This document shows, piece by piece, positions 19,566-29,503 of a stretch of DNA of 64,000 nucleotides; position 1 is the stretch's first letter, and each line of letters begins with the position of its first letter. The position numbers and the translations under genes were made by a program. Under the pieces are notes generated by a model. It ran no database searches and had not been told where the DNA came from. It worked only from the letters and a program-made list of their open reading frames with translations. The DNA is from Sulfitobacter sp. DSM 110093 (lineage in GTDB: Bacteria; Pseudomonadota; Alphaproteobacteria; Rhodobacterales; Rhodobacteraceae), in contig NZ_CP085167.1 in assembly GCF_022788715.1 (NCBI RefSeq), forward strand, positions 1,609,001 to 1,673,000, in the 5' to 3' direction.

Positions 19566-20536
19566 GTTTTCTGGCCCATCTGCCATGCCAATTTGATCGC
19601 TTCGATCATGCTGGTCGGATTGGCGCGCCCTTGGCCCGCAATGTCAAAAGCTGTTCCGTGATCGGGTGAGGTACGCACGAAGGGCAACCCCAGCGTCACA
19701 TTCACGCCCCGGTCGAAGTCCAGCGTCTTGATCGGGATCAGCGCTTGGTCGTGATACATCGCCACCGCCGCGTCATAGCCTGCGCGGGCGCGGGCATGGA
19801 ACATCGTATCGGCTGGCAGCGGCCCTGTCAGGGCGTGGCCTTCGCCTTGCATCTCAAGGATCAGCGGCGCGATCCAGTCAAGCTCTTGCCGGCCCATACT
19901 GCCGCCTTCGCCTGCGTGGGGATTGAGCCCCGCCACAGCGATGCGCGGGCGAGTAATGCCAAAGCGGTTCTGCAATTCCTGTGCCGTGATCTCAATCGTG
20001 CGGCGCAGGCCCGCAGGGGTCAGCGCCAACGGCACCTGATCCAGCGCGATGTGGATGGTGGCGGGCACGACGCGCAACCGGTCGGAGGCCAGCATCATCA
20101 CCACATCCTCAACCCCTGCCAGTGCGGCGAGGTATTCAGTATGGCCGGGGTAGGCGAAATTCGCGCCATCCTGCAGGGCTTTCTTGTGGATCGGTGCGGT
20201 GCAGATGGCGCAAGCGGCCCTGGTCTGCACCAGATCAACGGCGCGGGCGATCACGTCAATCACCCCCTGCGCATGGCCGGGCTGCGGCACACCGGCGAGG
20301 GCGGTGCTTTCGAAAACATGAGACAGCACAGGCAGCGCATGGGTGCTCGGTGCGCCTACATCTTCGGGGCTATCGATCAAACGGTGCGGCACATCTTCAG
20401 GCAGGTGGCGCGGGTCGCCAATCCAGAACATCGGTATATCAGACGAAAGCGCCGCCCAAGCACGGGCGGCGATTTCAGGGCCAATCCCGGCGGGTTCACC
20501 GCAGGTGATGGCCACAGGCCGGGACGGGCGGTTCAT
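19562..20536 (-). CDS. pdxA: 4-hydroxythreonine-4-phosphate dehydrogenase
   Basis: The 324-residue enzyme of pyridoxal phosphate synthesis oxidises 4-phosphohydroxy-L-threonine with NAD. Family elements seen: [17 protein letters not shown] at the start, [29 protein letters not shown], the metal-binding [13 protein letters not shown] and [16 protein letters not shown]. It overlaps both neighbours (surA and rsmA) by four bases, so it is translated within the envelope operon. Confidence 0.96.
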   Translation of the reverse strand: MNRPSRPVAITCGEPAGIGPEIAARAWAALSSDIPMFWIGDPRHLPEDVPHRLIDSPEDVGAPSTHALPVLSHVFESTALAGVPQPGHAQGVIDVIARAVDLVQTRAACAICTAPIHKKALQDGANFAYPGHTEYLAALAGVEDVVMMLASDRLRVVPATIHIALDQVPLALTPAGLRRTIEITAQELQNRFGITRPRIAVAGLNPHAGEGGSMGRQELDWIAPLILEMQGEGHALTGPLPADTMFHARARAGYDAAVAMYHDQALIPIKTLDFDRGVNVTLGLPFVRTSPDHGTAFDIAGQGRANPTSMIEAIKLAWQMGQKT

Positions 20537-21771
20537 TGGCGGGTGATGCGGGCTTCGGCGCGGGCCTGTTCCAGCAATTGCGTGGCATAGCCCTCAAGCT
20601 TGCGCTGCCGGATCGAGCTGATGACCGCCTCACGGTTTGCATCGGCATTGGCCGCTGTGGTGCGGTTGCAAAGCATCAAGAAAACAAGCGTTTGCCCATC
20701 GGCACGGGTCAGCGTGGTAGAGACTTCGCCGGGATCGAGTTTCGCCAGCTCAATGGCCACATCCTGCGGGATCTCACCCGGAGCCTTGGTGCCACGGTCA
20801 AGCACATTCGCGGGCTGGCCCTTGGCAACACCGTAAAGGTCGTCACATTGATCAACCCGACCGCGCAATTGTGCGGCACGCGACAGGGCGGCCTCGGAAC
20901 GGCCACCGGGGATGTAATAGGCCGCATAGTCAATCTCGGAATATTCGACGCTTGGCTTGCCGGTCTCTTCGATGCCGCGTAGCTGGAACAGGGCCACGGC
21001 ATTGGGGATCGGCAGCGGGGCCGTCACCTCACCGGGGGCGAGGGCCAGAAGGATTGGCCGCAGGCTGGCAGGAAGGTTTTCGAGCGGCGTCCAAGGCATT
21101 TTACCGCCGCGGCCCCGAGAAGCAGTGGCGGAATACTGGCTCGCATAGGAGGAAAACTCAGCCTCGGAACTGCTTTGCGCAATCCGTTCGGCCAGCGCGT
21201 TCACTTGATCGGCATTTTGCGGCGGGGCGGGAATGATAATCTCTGACAAAAGCACGCGCAGGCCGTTGTTGCCCCGGCTGCTGCCAAGTGCGCGCTCTAC
21301 CTCTTCGTCGGTGATATCGACCCGGCCATTATAGCGCGCGCGGATCAGGTCACGCCATGCAGCGCTGATGACGATGAAATCGCGGAATGTCTCTTCTGAG
21401 ATCTGCGCTTGGCCTAGCACCTGAAGGAATTCTTCGGTCGACAGATCAGCGCGGCTGGCGAATTCGGCCATACCGGACTGTATCCCGTCTGGGCTGACTT
21501 GCAGCCCAGCTTGATCAAGGATTTGCCCCCGAAGCCGGTCGTTGATCAGACTGTCGATGACGTTGTCGGTGTCCGCCCCCGGCGCACCGATCAACTGCAT
21601 AAAGCGCTGACGCTGCTGCACCTCATAGCCTGTGATGACCTCGTCGTTAACACGAGCGACGGGCGCAAAGAGGTTTTGCGCCGCAGCGGATTGCCCCACG
21701 ACCAAAGCGAAGGCGAGGGCTGCGGTGCCACGGATCCCGGCACGGACTGTCTGTTTCGTTACTTCCCACAT
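20533..21771 (-). CDS. surA: SurA-like periplasmic peptidyl-prolyl isomerase/chaperone
   Basis: The 412-residue protein has a signal peptide ending near GQSAAAQ, an N-terminal SurA chaperone domain (VARVNDEVITGYEVQQR, SLINDRLRGQILDQAG), and parvulin-type regions at about residues 180-290 (LSEIIIPAP, SSYASQYSATASRGRGGKMP). It chaperones outer-membrane proteins such as LptD, whose gene is immediately upstream and overlaps by 13 bases. Parvulin conservation is weak, so isomerase activity is uncertain. Confidence 0.9.
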   Translation of the reverse strand: MWEVTKQTVRAGIRGTAALAFALVVGQSAAAQNLFAPVARVNDEVITGYEVQQRQRFMQLIGAPGADTDNVIDSLINDRLRGQILDQAGLQVSPDGIQSGMAEFASRADLSTEEFLQVLGQAQISEETFRDFIVISAAWRDLIRARYNGRVDITDEEVERALGSSRGNNGLRVLLSEIIIPAPPQNADQVNALAERIAQSSSEAEFSSYASQYSATASRGRGGKMPWTPLENLPASLRPILLALAPGEVTAPLPIPNAVALFQLRGIEETGKPSVEYSEIDYAAYYIPGGRSEAALSRAAQLRGRVDQCDDLYGVAKGQPANVLDRGTKAPGEIPQDVAIELAKLDPGEVSTTLTRADGQTLVFLMLCNRTTAANADANREAVISSIRQRKLEGYATQLLEQARAEARITRQ

Positions 21772-23891
21772 GAGCGTACGTATCTTTCTGTTCCGGTGTT
21801 GGCGGCAAAGCCCCTGAGGCCGATGTTAAAACCGAAATCCGTTGAGGGCTCAACACTTGTTGAGGATGAATAGCTCCGGCTGACGGAAAGGTCGACCTGT
21901 ACGCATTCATTGTTATAGCTCAGGCCAAGACCCGCCGTCGCTGCACGTTCGTCGGCCAAGTCAAAACGCCAGTCAGCAGAAGCCTGCCATTGGCTGTTGA
22001 TCGAAAAGCTGCCGTCAAAGGTGATTTCTGACACATCTTCATCGCGGTCTTCAGCGGCATCTTCTTGCAGCCAGACATAGCTGCTCGCGATTTGGCCGCG
22101 TTTGAAATTCCAAACGCCGCGCAGCTCGGCCTTGGCGACTTCGAAATCATCATCAACCAAGCCACGCCCGATAATTGCCAAACCATTATCGCTGCGCAAT
22201 TGGCCAGCGAGCAGAAAGTCAGAGTAAGTCCCCTGCAAGCCCGAGCTAAAGCTGAAATCATCATCCGCATCGGCCCGGATCACCTGACCGAAGGAAAAAC
22301 TTGCGTCGGGCCCGTTAGGGTCTATCCGCGCCCAATTCACGCCGAAGGCCGCAACCGCACCGCGCTCGCGGCGGTCGGGTCGAGGGAAACGGCTGAGCGA
22401 CAGTAGGTTGCCTTCGTCATACTCAACCAGTGTGCTTTCCTCATTGGGAATGTCCAGCCGATCGCCGCCGGTCCAGCCGAATTGTACAAGCGGTTCAATC
22501 TGTTGTACCGCGCCGCCCGTCTCACGACGTTGCATGGGATAGCGCAACGCGACGGCAATTTCGGGCACTAGATCGCCATGGCGCGGTTCAAACCCATCAT
22601 CCTGCGCAATATTAAAGAGGCCAAAATTCGCACCAGCATGAAGGTCGCTGACCAAGCCGTTAGAGAATGTCAGGCGTCGCAACCATGTCGCTTCACCATT
22701 CAACCGCGAGACATCGCGGCCAAGCCCGCCCGCACTCACGTCGGAGCCGCGGCGGTGGGTGTGCGCTTCGAGCGATAGACGAAGCTCTCCGCCCAGACGG
22801 GTCGGGAAATAGCGTCGCTGATGTTCGCCGTCCAATACCAGTGTCGGCAGTTCAGCGTTTACATCATCATCGCGCAGGGAACGGTAATTGAGCAAACTGG
22901 CGCGGGTGTAATCGTCGCGCCGGGCGCGGCTCACGGTCAACTCATTCGTCAGGCGGTCTTTGTCGGAATAGCCATAGTCATTGAGGTATGAGCGGTCGCT
23001 GGTGGTCTCAATATCGAAATAAAGCTTGTAGTCGCGCCGCAAATCAAAGGTGCCGGTTCCAAACAGATAGCCGCGCGTTTCGCCCGGTTCCTCATCATCG
23101 CGGGTAATCGCACCATCAAAGTCGATCCGCCCAGACACGAAGGCTTGCCGATAGCGGAATTCCATCGTGCGGGTATCGGGCGACAGATAAGGCGTCAGTG
23201 TAAGGTCGCGGTGATCGCCAAGCTTGATGAAATAGGGCAGTTTCAGCCCCACGCCCAGTTGCGAAGTGGACCGAATGGAAGGCGCTAGAAAGCCGGTGGC
23301 ACGGTCCAACGTCGGGTCAGGCAGGCGCAGGCGCGGCAGATAGAAGATCGGCACGTTCTTGATGCGAAACTGCGCTTCGTCGAAATAAAGCTGCTGGGCC
23401 AGTTGGTCATGCACCACTCGTTTCGCGCGGATTTGCCAAAGCGGGGCTTCACCATCTTCGCATACTTTACAGGAGGTTACAGCCGCTTTGTAAAGCTGGC
23501 TATACCTCCCTTCGACCCGGTTGATCTGCACAGCGGCAAGCTGCAACTGCTGCTCAAGGATCATGCGCGCGCCGCGCAACAATCCTGATTGTAACCCCGC
23601 ATCGAGAGAGGCGGCATCAGCAAGAATTGTGGTATTCTCGCCCTCTGACAGCACAATCGGCCCTTCAATGCTCAAGGCACCGGTGGCTTGATCATAGCGG
23701 ATCGCGGTGGCACGCAGCCGTGTCTCGCCCCTAAAGGCTTCGACATTCCCCTGCGCGACCAAGACCTTATCGCGGGTAATGAACACCTGATCGGCGACCA
23801 AAACGGCGGGTCGATCTGTGGTGGGGGCGGTCTGCGCGCTTATGGCCAGAGGCGCAAAGCTAAGAGCAAGTCCAACCAAAGCCGCGCGCAT
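21759..23891 (-). CDS. lptD: LPS-assembly outer-membrane protein LptD
   Basis: The start was set at the ATG preceded by GGAGG nine bases away (the open frame extends further), giving 710 residues with signal peptide MRAALVGLALSFAPLAISAQ. Residues about 28-180 form the periplasmic OstA jellyroll (LVADQVFITRDKVLVAQGNV). The remainder is a large beta-barrel with alternating aromatic strands, ending in GLRGFAANTGTERYVRSCGK. It inserts LPS into the outer leaflet. Cysteines near TSCKVCED and at the C-terminus could form the known inter-domain disulphides. The partner lptE is not in this window. Confidence 0.94.
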   Translation of the reverse strand: MRAALVGLALSFAPLAISAQTAPTTDRPAVLVADQVFITRDKVLVAQGNVEAFRGETRLRATAIRYDQATGALSIEGPIVLSEGENTTILADAASLDAGLQSGLLRGARMILEQQLQLAAVQINRVEGRYSQLYKAAVTSCKVCEDGEAPLWQIRAKRVVHDQLAQQLYFDEAQFRIKNVPIFYLPRLRLPDPTLDRATGFLAPSIRSTSQLGVGLKLPYFIKLGDHRDLTLTPYLSPDTRTMEFRYRQAFVSGRIDFDGAITRDDEEPGETRGYLFGTGTFDLRRDYKLYFDIETTSDRSYLNDYGYSDKDRLTNELTVSRARRDDYTRASLLNYRSLRDDDVNAELPTLVLDGEHQRRYFPTRLGGELRLSLEAHTHRRGSDVSAGGLGRDVSRLNGEATWLRRLTFSNGLVSDLHAGANFGLFNIAQDDGFEPRHGDLVPEIAVALRYPMQRRETGGAVQQIEPLVQFGWTGGDRLDIPNEESTLVEYDEGNLLSLSRFPRPDRRERGAVAAFGVNWARIDPNGPDASFSFGQVIRADADDDFSFSSGLQGTYSDFLLAGQLRSDNGLAIIGRGLVDDDFEVAKAELRGVWNFKRGQIASSYVWLQEDAAEDRDEDVSEITFDGSFSINSQWQASADWRFDLADERAATAGLGLSYNNECVQVDLSVSRSYSSSTSVEPSTDFGFNIGLRGFAANTGTERYVRSCGK

Positions 23892-23892
23892 G

Positions 23893-24990
23893 TCAGCCGT
23901 CCTCCGCATGCAAAAGCAGACCAAGTGCCAAAAAGATGGCGGCAACGGGCGGTGCCCAAGCGGCAAGGGTCACAGGGATTTGGCCGTTCTCGCCAAGGAT
24001 CTGCGCGAAACTGCGAATAAAATACAAACCGAACCCCAGCAAAATCGAGGCCAGCACAGCAACGCCGGTCCCCCCAAAACGGGTATGGCGCATGGTGAAT
24101 GCGCTCGCAACCAGAACCATGGCCACCAGAAAGAAGGGCCGCGCCAATTCGGCCTGCAACCAAACCTCATGTTGCCGCGTGCTAAAGCCCGCCTGCTCCA
24201 ACTGACGAATGAATTCAGGCAACTCATAGATCGAGACTGCGGCGACACGGCCAATGCTTTCCCGAATACGCTCAACCGTGAGAGACGCGGGAATCGACAA
24301 CGTTTCATGTACCTCGGCTTCGCCTTCGGCGTTAACCCCAGCCTCTAGCGGCCAAATCTTGGCCCCGGTCAACTGCCAGTCGCTACCGCTAAGTTGCGCG
24401 CTTTCGGCCTCGATCCGGCGGATCGGACCTTTCTCGGCGTTATAGCTGATGATCGTCACATTATAGAGGACAGAGGCATCGCTGTTGGTACGCCATGCGC
24501 GGATGACCGATTGGCCTTCCTCTGTGCCTTGGCGCAGCCAGAGCCCTTCGTCGCTCACAGAAAGGGCCGAGCTTCCGTTAGAGCGGTATTTCTGCGTCAA
24601 ATACTCCGCCCGTTCGCTGGTTGCCGCCACGATGGGGTTAAGCATAGCCACGGCCAGCGTACCGATAATCAGCGCCACCACCATCGGTGCGATCAAGGCG
24701 CGCAAAGCAGAGCGGCCTGCCGCGCGGGTCACGACCAGTTCAGAGGATCGCGCCAAACCGATGAACAACGCAACCGTGGCAAGGATCATGATCAGTGGAA
24801 GGATCATATTGATCGTCTGCGGCATGTGCAGCAGGGTCATGCCCAACACTTGATCCCAGCCGACATCATCGTCGGCAAAACGCCGCGCCTGATCGACACC
24901 GTCAACCAGCATCACCAAGGCGGCAAGCACTGCCGTTATCACCATAAAGCTGGTGAAAAAACGGCGGGCGAAGTAGAAATGCAGGATCAT
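23893..24990 (-). CDS. lptG: LPS export ABC transporter permease LptG
   Basis: From the ATG giving MILHFYFARRFFTSFMVITA, overlapping the lptF stop (ATGA), the protein is 365 residues. It has the LptF/LptG (YjgP/YjgQ) layout: membrane helices near the N-terminus, a periplasmic jellyroll with VLYNVTIISYNAEKGPIRRI, and C-terminal helices. MPQTINMILPLIMILATVAL contains the coupling-helix region. With LptF and the ATPase LptB (not seen here) it extracts LPS from the inner membrane. lptD starts one base after its stop. Confidence 0.93.
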   Translation of the reverse strand: MILHFYFARRFFTSFMVITAVLAALVMLVDGVDQARRFADDDVGWDQVLGMTLLHMPQTINMILPLIMILATVALFIGLARSSELVVTRAAGRSALRALIAPMVVALIIGTLAVAMLNPIVAATSERAEYLTQKYRSNGSSALSVSDEGLWLRQGTEEGQSVIRAWRTNSDASVLYNVTIISYNAEKGPIRRIEAESAQLSGSDWQLTGAKIWPLEAGVNAEGEAEVHETLSIPASLTVERIRESIGRVAAVSIYELPEFIRQLEQAGFSTRQHEVWLQAELARPFFLVAMVLVASAFTMRHTRFGGTGVAVLASILLGFGLYFIRSFAQILGENGQIPVTLAAWAPPVAAIFLALGLLLHAEDG

Positions 24991-26120
24991 GCGGTCGCCC
25001 CTTTGCCGCGCAGACGCCGCCGGATCCAGCGCGGATGCGCCGCTTGCCAAAGCATCGCAAGTGTCAGTGCCGCCCCGATAAGCGACGGCAGATAGGCCAG
25101 TGGCCAAGCGGCGGCACTCTCGCGAATTTGTACCACCAAGGTACCCCGCAGCCCGTCAATGGCGATCAACAGGCCAAAAGCTATCACCGCTTCGCGCCAG
25201 ACACCAAACCGCGAGAAACCACCAAGGATCAAAGTGGCAAAACCAATCATTGCGGCGACGATACAGAACAAGGGCTGCGCAAGGCGGCCGTGTAATTCTT
25301 CGGCAACGATGCCTTGTGTTGTGTCAGCCTGCGCGGCAACCCCGGCCCAGTCCCATAACAACGCAGGCGTCACCATTGAAGACACCGACTGGCCAATAGC
25401 CTCGTCACTGCCGACCAAAGGGGAAATATCGAAGGAAAAATCACGAAACTTGGCGGTGGCCAGCCGGTTCTGGACCGTATCAAGGCGCTGCGCCATGCCG
25501 TTGAGCATGATCAACGTCGTATTCTCACCATTGCGGGCCAAGTAGGCTTCGGCGGCAGTATAGATCACCCCCTCATCGGCCTTGCGGCGATCCGACAGAA
25601 ACACATCGCGCAAGACGCCATCGTTATCGATCGCGCGGGTATAGAAGGTCACCTCATCCGACGGATGCAAAAACGTCCCTTCCGTCAACAGCCGCGCGGT
25701 GAGATTGCGCGAGATCTCGGCCTCACGCTGCTTCAGCTGGCCCTGCGCCATAGGGACAAGAAAATTGCTCAGCACTGTCATCATCAGCGCCACGCATAGG
25801 CCAAAGACAAAGACAGGCCGCGCCAGACGCCAAGGGCCGGAACCTGCGGCCTGAAGGACAGACAGTTCAGATTCGCTCGACATGCGGTTGGTCACATAGA
25901 CCGACGCGGCAAAGGTTGCGATCGGCAGGACGGTGACGATCAACTTGGGCAGGCCAAGGGCCGTAAACTCCAGAAACACCAATGCAGATTGGCCATCTCC
26001 GATCAAACGGTCGAATAATACCACCGCGCGGTTGATCCAAAACAACGCCACCAGCACCAGCGCGAAAAAGCCGAACATAACCAGAAGTTGCGACAGCATG
26101 TAGCGGTCAATTCGTGCCAC
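24987..26120 (-). CDS. lptF: LPS export ABC transporter permease LptF
   Basis: The 377-residue protein starts at a GTG with GGGGGA upstream. N-terminal ARIDRYMLSQLLVMFGFFAL and the helix NRMSSESELSVLQAAGSGPW match the LptF coupling region; a periplasmic domain (residues about 130-270) precedes three C-terminal helices. It is the first gene of an uninterrupted overlapping run through lptG, lptD, surA, pdxA and rsmA, so its promoter in the 130 bases before pepA probably drives all six. Confidence 0.93.
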   Translation of the reverse strand: MARIDRYMLSQLLVMFGFFALVLVALFWINRAVVLFDRLIGDGQSALVFLEFTALGLPKLIVTVLPIATFAASVYVTNRMSSESELSVLQAAGSGPWRLARPVFVFGLCVALMMTVLSNFLVPMAQGQLKQREAEISRNLTARLLTEGTFLHPSDEVTFYTRAIDNDGVLRDVFLSDRRKADEGVIYTAAEAYLARNGENTTLIMLNGMAQRLDTVQNRLATAKFRDFSFDISPLVGSDEAIGQSVSSMVTPALLWDWAGVAAQADTTQGIVAEELHGRLAQPLFCIVAAMIGFATLILGGFSRFGVWREAVIAFGLLIAIDGLRGTLVVQIRESAAAWPLAYLPSLIGAALTLAMLWQAAHPRWIRRRLRGKGATA

Positions 26121-26250
26121 TCTGATCCCCCGAGATGCTCTGACGGCGTTTACGGGGATCTTAAAGCAAATCTTGGGGCGGGAAAACTGCTATCTGGCCA
26201 TGGGCGGCGCGGCGCGCTAGGTCTGGGCCAAATCAAACACGAGGCATACC

Positions 26251-27723
26251 ATGACCGATCTGACCCCCATCACCTTTGCTGAGACCGACATTGACCGTAT
26301 CGCAGGGCATTCAGGGCGGGTCGCGGTCTTTCTTGAGCCAGAGGGTCGGCTTGATGCCGGGGCGCGGCGGGTGAACCGGCTGACCAAGGGCGCGTTACAA
26401 CGGCTGGTTGAGAGCGATCGTTTTACCAGCCTCAATCCCGGTGATGTGCTTAGCATGGGCTTTCCCGCCGGAATGGCAGTAGAGGCGGTGGATGTGGTCC
26501 ACATGCCGCGCCGTGCCGATGTGATGACCGCGCGCAAGGCAGGCGCGGCTTTGGCTAAACGTAGGGGCGACAGCGAACTGTTGATTCTGGCCGCAGGCAT
26601 GCGCCGGGTGGCCGATGTGGCCTTTGGTCTGGCAATGAGGGATTATGGGTTTGAGGATCATAAATCATCCCCCAAACCCCGTAAGGGCAGTGTTGAGGTC
26701 ATGTGTTCCAAGCCTGAGGATGCACGCAAAGCTGCAGCGCCATTGATGGCCGTGGCGGAGGGCGCATTCATGACCCGCGACCTGACCAATGCCCCGGCCA
26801 ACATCCTGACGACAACCAACTTTGCCGAACGTCTGGCCGAGATGGAAAGCTTAGGCCTTAAAGTTGAAGTTTTAGATGAAGAAGAGCTTGCAACGCTCGG
26901 AATGAGAACGCTTTTGTCAGTCGGGCAGGGATCTGATAGCCCCTCTAAGGTCGTGGTCATGCGGTGGGAAGGTGGCGCTGAGGGGACGGCTCCGCTGGCG
27001 CTGGTCGGCAAGGGCGTGGTCTTTGATACCGGCGGCATCAGCCTTAAACCCGGCCCGGGCATGGAAGATATGACCATGGACATGGGCGGCGCAGGCGTGG
27101 TGTCGGGCGTGATGCGCACGCTGGCGCTGCGCAAGGCCAAGGCGAATGTCGTAGGGCTGGTGGGGATTGTGGAAAATATGCCTTCGGGCAACGCCACCCG
27201 TCCAGGCGATGTGATCACCACCATGAAAGGCGACACGGTGGAGGTCATCAACACCGACGCCGAGGGGCGCTTGGTGCTCTGCGATGTCATGTGGTACGCG
27301 CAAGATCGGTTCAAACCCGCCGCGATGATTGATCTGGCAACGCTGACCGGTGCGGTCATTATCGGACTGGGACATGAAAACGCCGGTGTTTTCTCGAACG
27401 ATGACGGCCTGTGCAACGATTTCCTAAAGGCCGCCGAGAGTGAAGGCGAGGGCGCGTGGCGGCTACCACTGGGCCAAGGTTATGACGATCAGTTGAAAAG
27501 CCGCATCGCTGATATGAAAAACATCGGGGGGCGTCCGGCGGGGTCTATCACTGCAGCGCAATTCCTCAAGCGCTTCGTCAAGGATGAGACACCTTGGATC
27601 CATCTCGACATCGCCGGGGTTGCCTCGTTGAAATCCGAGAGCACGCTGGCCCCCGCAGGCGCGACCGGCTGGGGCGTGGCGGCGCTGAACCGTCTGGTCG
27701 CCGACCGCTTCGAGAAGGGCTGA
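26251..27723 (+). CDS. pepA: Leucyl (cytosol) aminopeptidase
   Basis: The 490-residue M17 aminopeptidase has its catalytic C-terminal domain fully conserved: VGKGVVFDTGGISLKPG with the active Lys and metal Asp, the helix following MEDMTMDMGGAG, and NTDAEGRLVLCDVM with the Asp/Glu/Arg set. It removes N-terminal residues from peptides as a hexamer with two Mn2+/Zn2+ ions per subunit. It is divergent from lptF and leads a pair with holC. Confidence 0.96.
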   Translation: MTDLTPITFAETDIDRIAGHSGRVAVFLEPEGRLDAGARRVNRLTKGALQRLVESDRFTSLNPGDVLSMGFPAGMAVEAVDVVHMPRRADVMTARKAGAALAKRRGDSELLILAAGMRRVADVAFGLAMRDYGFEDHKSSPKPRKGSVEVMCSKPEDARKAAAPLMAVAEGAFMTRDLTNAPANILTTTNFAERLAEMESLGLKVEVLDEEELATLGMRTLLSVGQGSDSPSKVVVMRWEGGAEGTAPLALVGKGVVFDTGGISLKPGPGMEDMTMDMGGAGVVSGVMRTLALRKAKANVVGLVGIVENMPSGNATRPGDVITTMKGDTVEVINTDAEGRLVLCDVMWYAQDRFKPAAMIDLATLTGAVIIGLGHENAGVFSNDDGLCNDFLKAAESEGEGAWRLPLGQGYDDQLKSRIADMKNIGGRPAGSITAAQFLKRFVKDETPWIHLDIAGVASLKSESTLAPAGATGWGVAALNRLVADRFEKG

Positions 27724-27730
27724 ACCGAAA

Positions 27731-28189
27731 ATGGGAGCGGCCTACTTCTATCACCTGACGCAGCGACCTCTGGTCGAGACGCTGACGATGCTGCTGGAAA
27801 AGTCGCTCGCCAACGGCTGGCGCGTGGCCTTGCGCGGCACGGATCGCGAGGGGCTAGAAGCGCTGGATCGGGCGCTTTGGACATTTTCCGAAGACAGCTT
27901 TCTGCCACATGGCATGGTTGGTGGTCCACAAGATGCAGATCAGCCGGTGCTGTTGACGTTGGAGGACAGCACCCCCAACCGTGCGGATTGCCTGATGGCG
28001 GTACATGGTGCCAATGTCACGGCGCAAGAAGTCGCAGCGTTGCAGCGGGTTTGCGTGTTGTTTGACGGACATGACCCCATGGCACTGGATCACGCGCGCG
28101 CGCTGTGGAAGCGGCTGAAGTCCGACGGTGCATCGGCACAATATTGGTCAGAAGAGAGTGGCCGTTGGGAAAAGAAGGCTGAGACCTGA
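27731..28189 (+). CDS. holC: DNA polymerase III chi subunit
   Basis: The 152-residue protein matches HolC: YFYHLTQRPLVETLTMLLEK at the start, RVALRGTDREGLEALDRALW, then the SFLPHG motif and VLLTLEDSTPNRADCLM. Chi links the clamp-loader to single-strand-binding protein. It follows pepA by 7 bases; the pepA-holC order is common in proteobacteria. A hairpin follows the stop. Confidence 0.94.
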   Translation: MGAAYFYHLTQRPLVETLTMLLEKSLANGWRVALRGTDREGLEALDRALWTFSEDSFLPHGMVGGPQDADQPVLLTLEDSTPNRADCLMAVHGANVTAQEVAALQRVCVLFDGHDPMALDHARALWKRLKSDGASAQYWSEESGRWEKKAET

Positions 28190-28193
28190 AATA

Positions 28194-28221
28194 GGGGCAG
28201 GTGGCAAATGCCTCCCGCCCC
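28194..28221 (+). terminator. Hairpin after holC
   Basis: GGGGC pairs with GCCCC, enclosing an inner GGC/GCC stem with mismatches between. It sits 5 bases after the holC stop. The T-run is poor (two T), so strength is uncertain. Confidence 0.5.
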
Positions 28222-28240
28222 TTGAATGAATAATCTCGGA

Positions 28241-28846
28241 TCAGGCCGCTTTGTCGACTGCGGATTTTGCAGCGGATCCAGCGTTGTTGGCCGTGCCGTC
28301 TTGCGCCTGCGGCTCGACCTTGGTTACGTAGGATTTCGCGGCCTCAACAGCGCTGTTATTCACCGGCGCAATTGTATCGAGCAAAGCGCGGGTGCGAACG
28401 CTCTCAACATTACGCTGTGCCGCAGCGCGGGCGAAAGCTTCGCTGTCGGCGTCTGACGCCTTCGGGGTTGTTTCCATCGATTTTGTCTGCGCGACGGTCT
28501 GTACCGCTTGGGTCTTTGCGGGCGCTTGTACCGATTGGGACTTGGTTGTTTCCTGTGCGGCGGCGCTGTTTTGCGTCGCCTGTGGTTCGCTGGCTGGTTT
28601 TGCCTCAGCCTTGGGGGCGCTATTTTGGTTCTTTTCCGGTTTCCCAGGCTTTTCGACCTTCTCGGCTTTGGGCGGCCTATTACTCTGTTGATAGGAGGAA
28701 GACCCCCTTAAAATATTCGATAGCATGGCAGCAAGTTCTCCAAATTTGGGTACAGTTGTGCCTTGCAGATATTCGCGCAAAACGGCGGTAACCTGTCCAA
28801 TTTGCGGCGAATGCGGCGTCATTCTGCGGCGAATTTGATTGCTCAA
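28241..28846 (-). CDS. Hypothetical Ala/Lys/Gln/Pro-rich protein
   Basis: An open frame of 201 codons starts at TTG; an ATG eight codons in (28822) may be the real start, and neither has a strong ribosome site. Residues 10-55 could fold (GQVTAVLREYLQGTTVPKF). The middle is low complexity with repeated PKAE/PAKTQ/KSQ segments, and the last 65 residues look helical (SEAFARAAAQRNVESVRTRA). I recognise no family. It lies 29 bases beyond the aspartic-protease stop on the same strand and may be its operon partner. It could be an envelope linker or nucleoid protein; this is open. Confidence 0.5.
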   Translation of the reverse strand: MSNQIRRRMTPHSPQIGQVTAVLREYLQGTTVPKFGELAAMLSNILRGSSSYQQSNRPPKAEKVEKPGKPEKNQNSAPKAEAKPASEPQATQNSAAAQETTKSQSVQAPAKTQAVQTVAQTKSMETTPKASDADSEAFARAAAQRNVESVRTRALLDTIAPVNNSAVEAAKSYVTKVEPQAQDGTANNAGSAAKSAVDKAA

Positions 28847-28875
28847 TGCCGAGGGATAGGAAATTATAAGCCGGA

Positions 28876-29457
28876 TCAGCGACTTAGACGTAATTCGCCA
28901 CCGCTAATCTCAATTCGTCCCCAGCGTTGTAGATAGCCCATACCCAAAAGTGACTGTGACATTACGCCTTCATTCACCACAGCAGAGACATTGTAATCTA
29001 CCGCGTTGCCCACGACGATTTCGTCAAGCTCTACGAAAGCGGTGCGGGTTTCACCATTCGCTGTAGCGGCACGCCCGAGGTAGTTAAGTTCTCCTGGGTC
29101 GATCCCAATCCGCTCGGCATCTGCCTTGCTCAACACAATATCTGACGCGCCTGTGTCGACGACAAAACGCACCGGGGCTCCGTTGACCTCGGCAGTCAGG
29201 TAATAATGACCATCGGGCCCGCGCGGCAGGACGATCTCGCCCGCTTCGCTGATGCTAAGTTGCTGGCGCGCTGTGCCGCGGCTGATGTCTTGCCACAGGC
29301 CAACACCAGCGGCGGCACCGACAAAGATCAGCCCCCAGACTGCAGCCTGTTGCAGCGTCTTGTTCATGCTGGGACGATTTTGGAGGAAAAACCAGCCCGC
29401 CAACATGGTTAGCAGGACAATTAGGTAGATCAGATGTGCAGTGTCGATTTCGGCCAT
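28876..29457 (-). CDS. Membrane-anchored retropepsin-like aspartic protease
   Basis: The ATG giving MAEIDTAHLIYLIVLLTMLA yields 193 residues with two N-terminal membrane helices (about residues 8-24 and 37-55). The periplasmic domain has the single-copy aspartic signature VRFVVDTGASDIVLSKADAE and the matching hydrophobic-Gly element QSLLGMGYLQRW, as in TIGR02281 clan AA proteases. These probably act as dimers on unknown periplasmic substrates. Confidence 0.9.
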   Translation of the reverse strand: MAEIDTAHLIYLIVLLTMLAGWFFLQNRPSMNKTLQQAAVWGLIFVGAAAGVGLWQDISRGTARQQLSISEAGEIVLPRGPDGHYYLTAEVNGAPVRFVVDTGASDIVLSKADAERIGIDPGELNYLGRAATANGETRTAFVELDEIVVGNAVDYNVSAVVNEGVMSQSLLGMGYLQRWGRIEISGGELRLSR

Positions 29458-29503
29458 TAGGTCGCCCCCCCTAATCCAGATATAGGAACGCAGAGGGCAA
29501 ATG

